Source: VXMF01 sp965206775 (GTDB taxonomy: Bacteria; Acidobacteriota; Terriglobia; Bryobacterales; UBA6623). Taken from it: 64,000 nt of DNA. Position 1 is the first letter of the stretch; each line of letters starts with the position of its first letter. Made by a program: the position numbers and the translations under genes. Positions 63,867 through 64,000 of this stretch are shown piece after piece. Where the stretch lies: the NCBI GenBank assembly GCA_965206775.1, contig CBDBKU010000003.1:1798001-1862000 (forward strand), read 5' to 3'. The notes under the pieces are model-generated. The model was given only the letters and a program-made list of their open reading frames with translations, did no database searches and had not been told where the DNA came from.

Positions 63867-64000
63867 AACAACCGATGTAAGGAAATCTGAGCTTCGCTAC
63901 GCCAATGTAGCCGTACCGCCACGGCGGTGCGACGACCGCTGGTATCTCGGCAAAATGAAGAAGATTTTTGCGGGAGTAGGTGTACCCATCACCAAGCCCG
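63867..64000. other. End of window, no gene seen
   Basis: The last 134 bases hold a short dyad (ACCGCC-AC-GGCGGT, 63916-63929) and no open frame that I can support. The island continues beyond the window. Confidence 0.4.

Overview
The window looks like part of the chromosome of a high-GC, Gram-negative, aerobic heterotroph, probably an acidobacterium of the Solibacter/Vicinamibacter type; a planctomycete is less likely. The reasons are protein families that are abundant in Acidobacteriota and the PVC group: two DUF1587/1592/1588/1585 cytochrome-like proteins, one of them with a DUF1552 partner; a DUF1501 plus DUF1549/DUF1553 pair; a PVC-type CxxCH heme protein with HEAT repeats; and secreted ankyrin and FG-GAP proteins. 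GTG starts are frequent, Shine-Dalgarno sites are scattered, and heme A synthase implies aerobic respiration. The phylum is an inference from gene content.

The first 53 kb is mostly ordinary chromosome. 0-5.9 kb: the end of a YyaL-type thioredoxin/glycosidase-fold protein, a GNAT acetyltransferase, an IscU/NifU-like scaffold lacking its third cysteine, a NupG-like MFS transporter, recX and anmK. 5.9-23 kb: a DUF1592 protein, single-chain pyruvate carboxylase followed at once by heme A synthase, the PVC heme protein, a GlcD-type FAD oxidase, an M28 peptidase, a small cytochrome c' and a 7Fe ferredoxin. 23-35 kb: a secreted module of DUF1592-DUF1552-ankyrin-FG-GAP genes facing a convergent DUF1501-DUF1549/1553 pair. 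35-39 kb: quinone oxidoreductase, an enolase-superfamily sugar-acid dehydratase and glycerol kinase. 41-48 kb: a CusCBA-type heavy-metal efflux operon with a small Cys-rich leader protein.

Mobile DNA is conspicuous. A complete IS66-family element (39099-40926) has perfect 15-bp ends and an 8-bp target duplication. An IS110-family element (49218-51098) splits an endonuclease/exonuclease/phosphatase gene; removing it restores the frame exactly and leaves one CT core. Between its left end and its recombinase lies a candidate bridge RNA whose two internal loops carry guide-like matches to the actual insertion site and to the element's own joined ends. This is the strongest finding in the window.

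From about 53.4 kb the sequence looks like a genomic island. It begins at a displaced 3' half of a tRNA-Cys gene. It carries an IS1634-family element nested inside a 22-bp inverted repeat, a DUF305/beta-propeller secreted protein, a decayed RloB-like defence gene, a dead IS630 transposase, a hipBA toxin-antitoxin module, and a divergent three-gene operon of an acyl-carrier-like protein, an XRE regulator and an ImmA/IrrE peptidase. That operon has a palindromic operator candidate at its promoter, and its peptidase gene is cut by a transposase fragment. The far end of the island lies outside the window.
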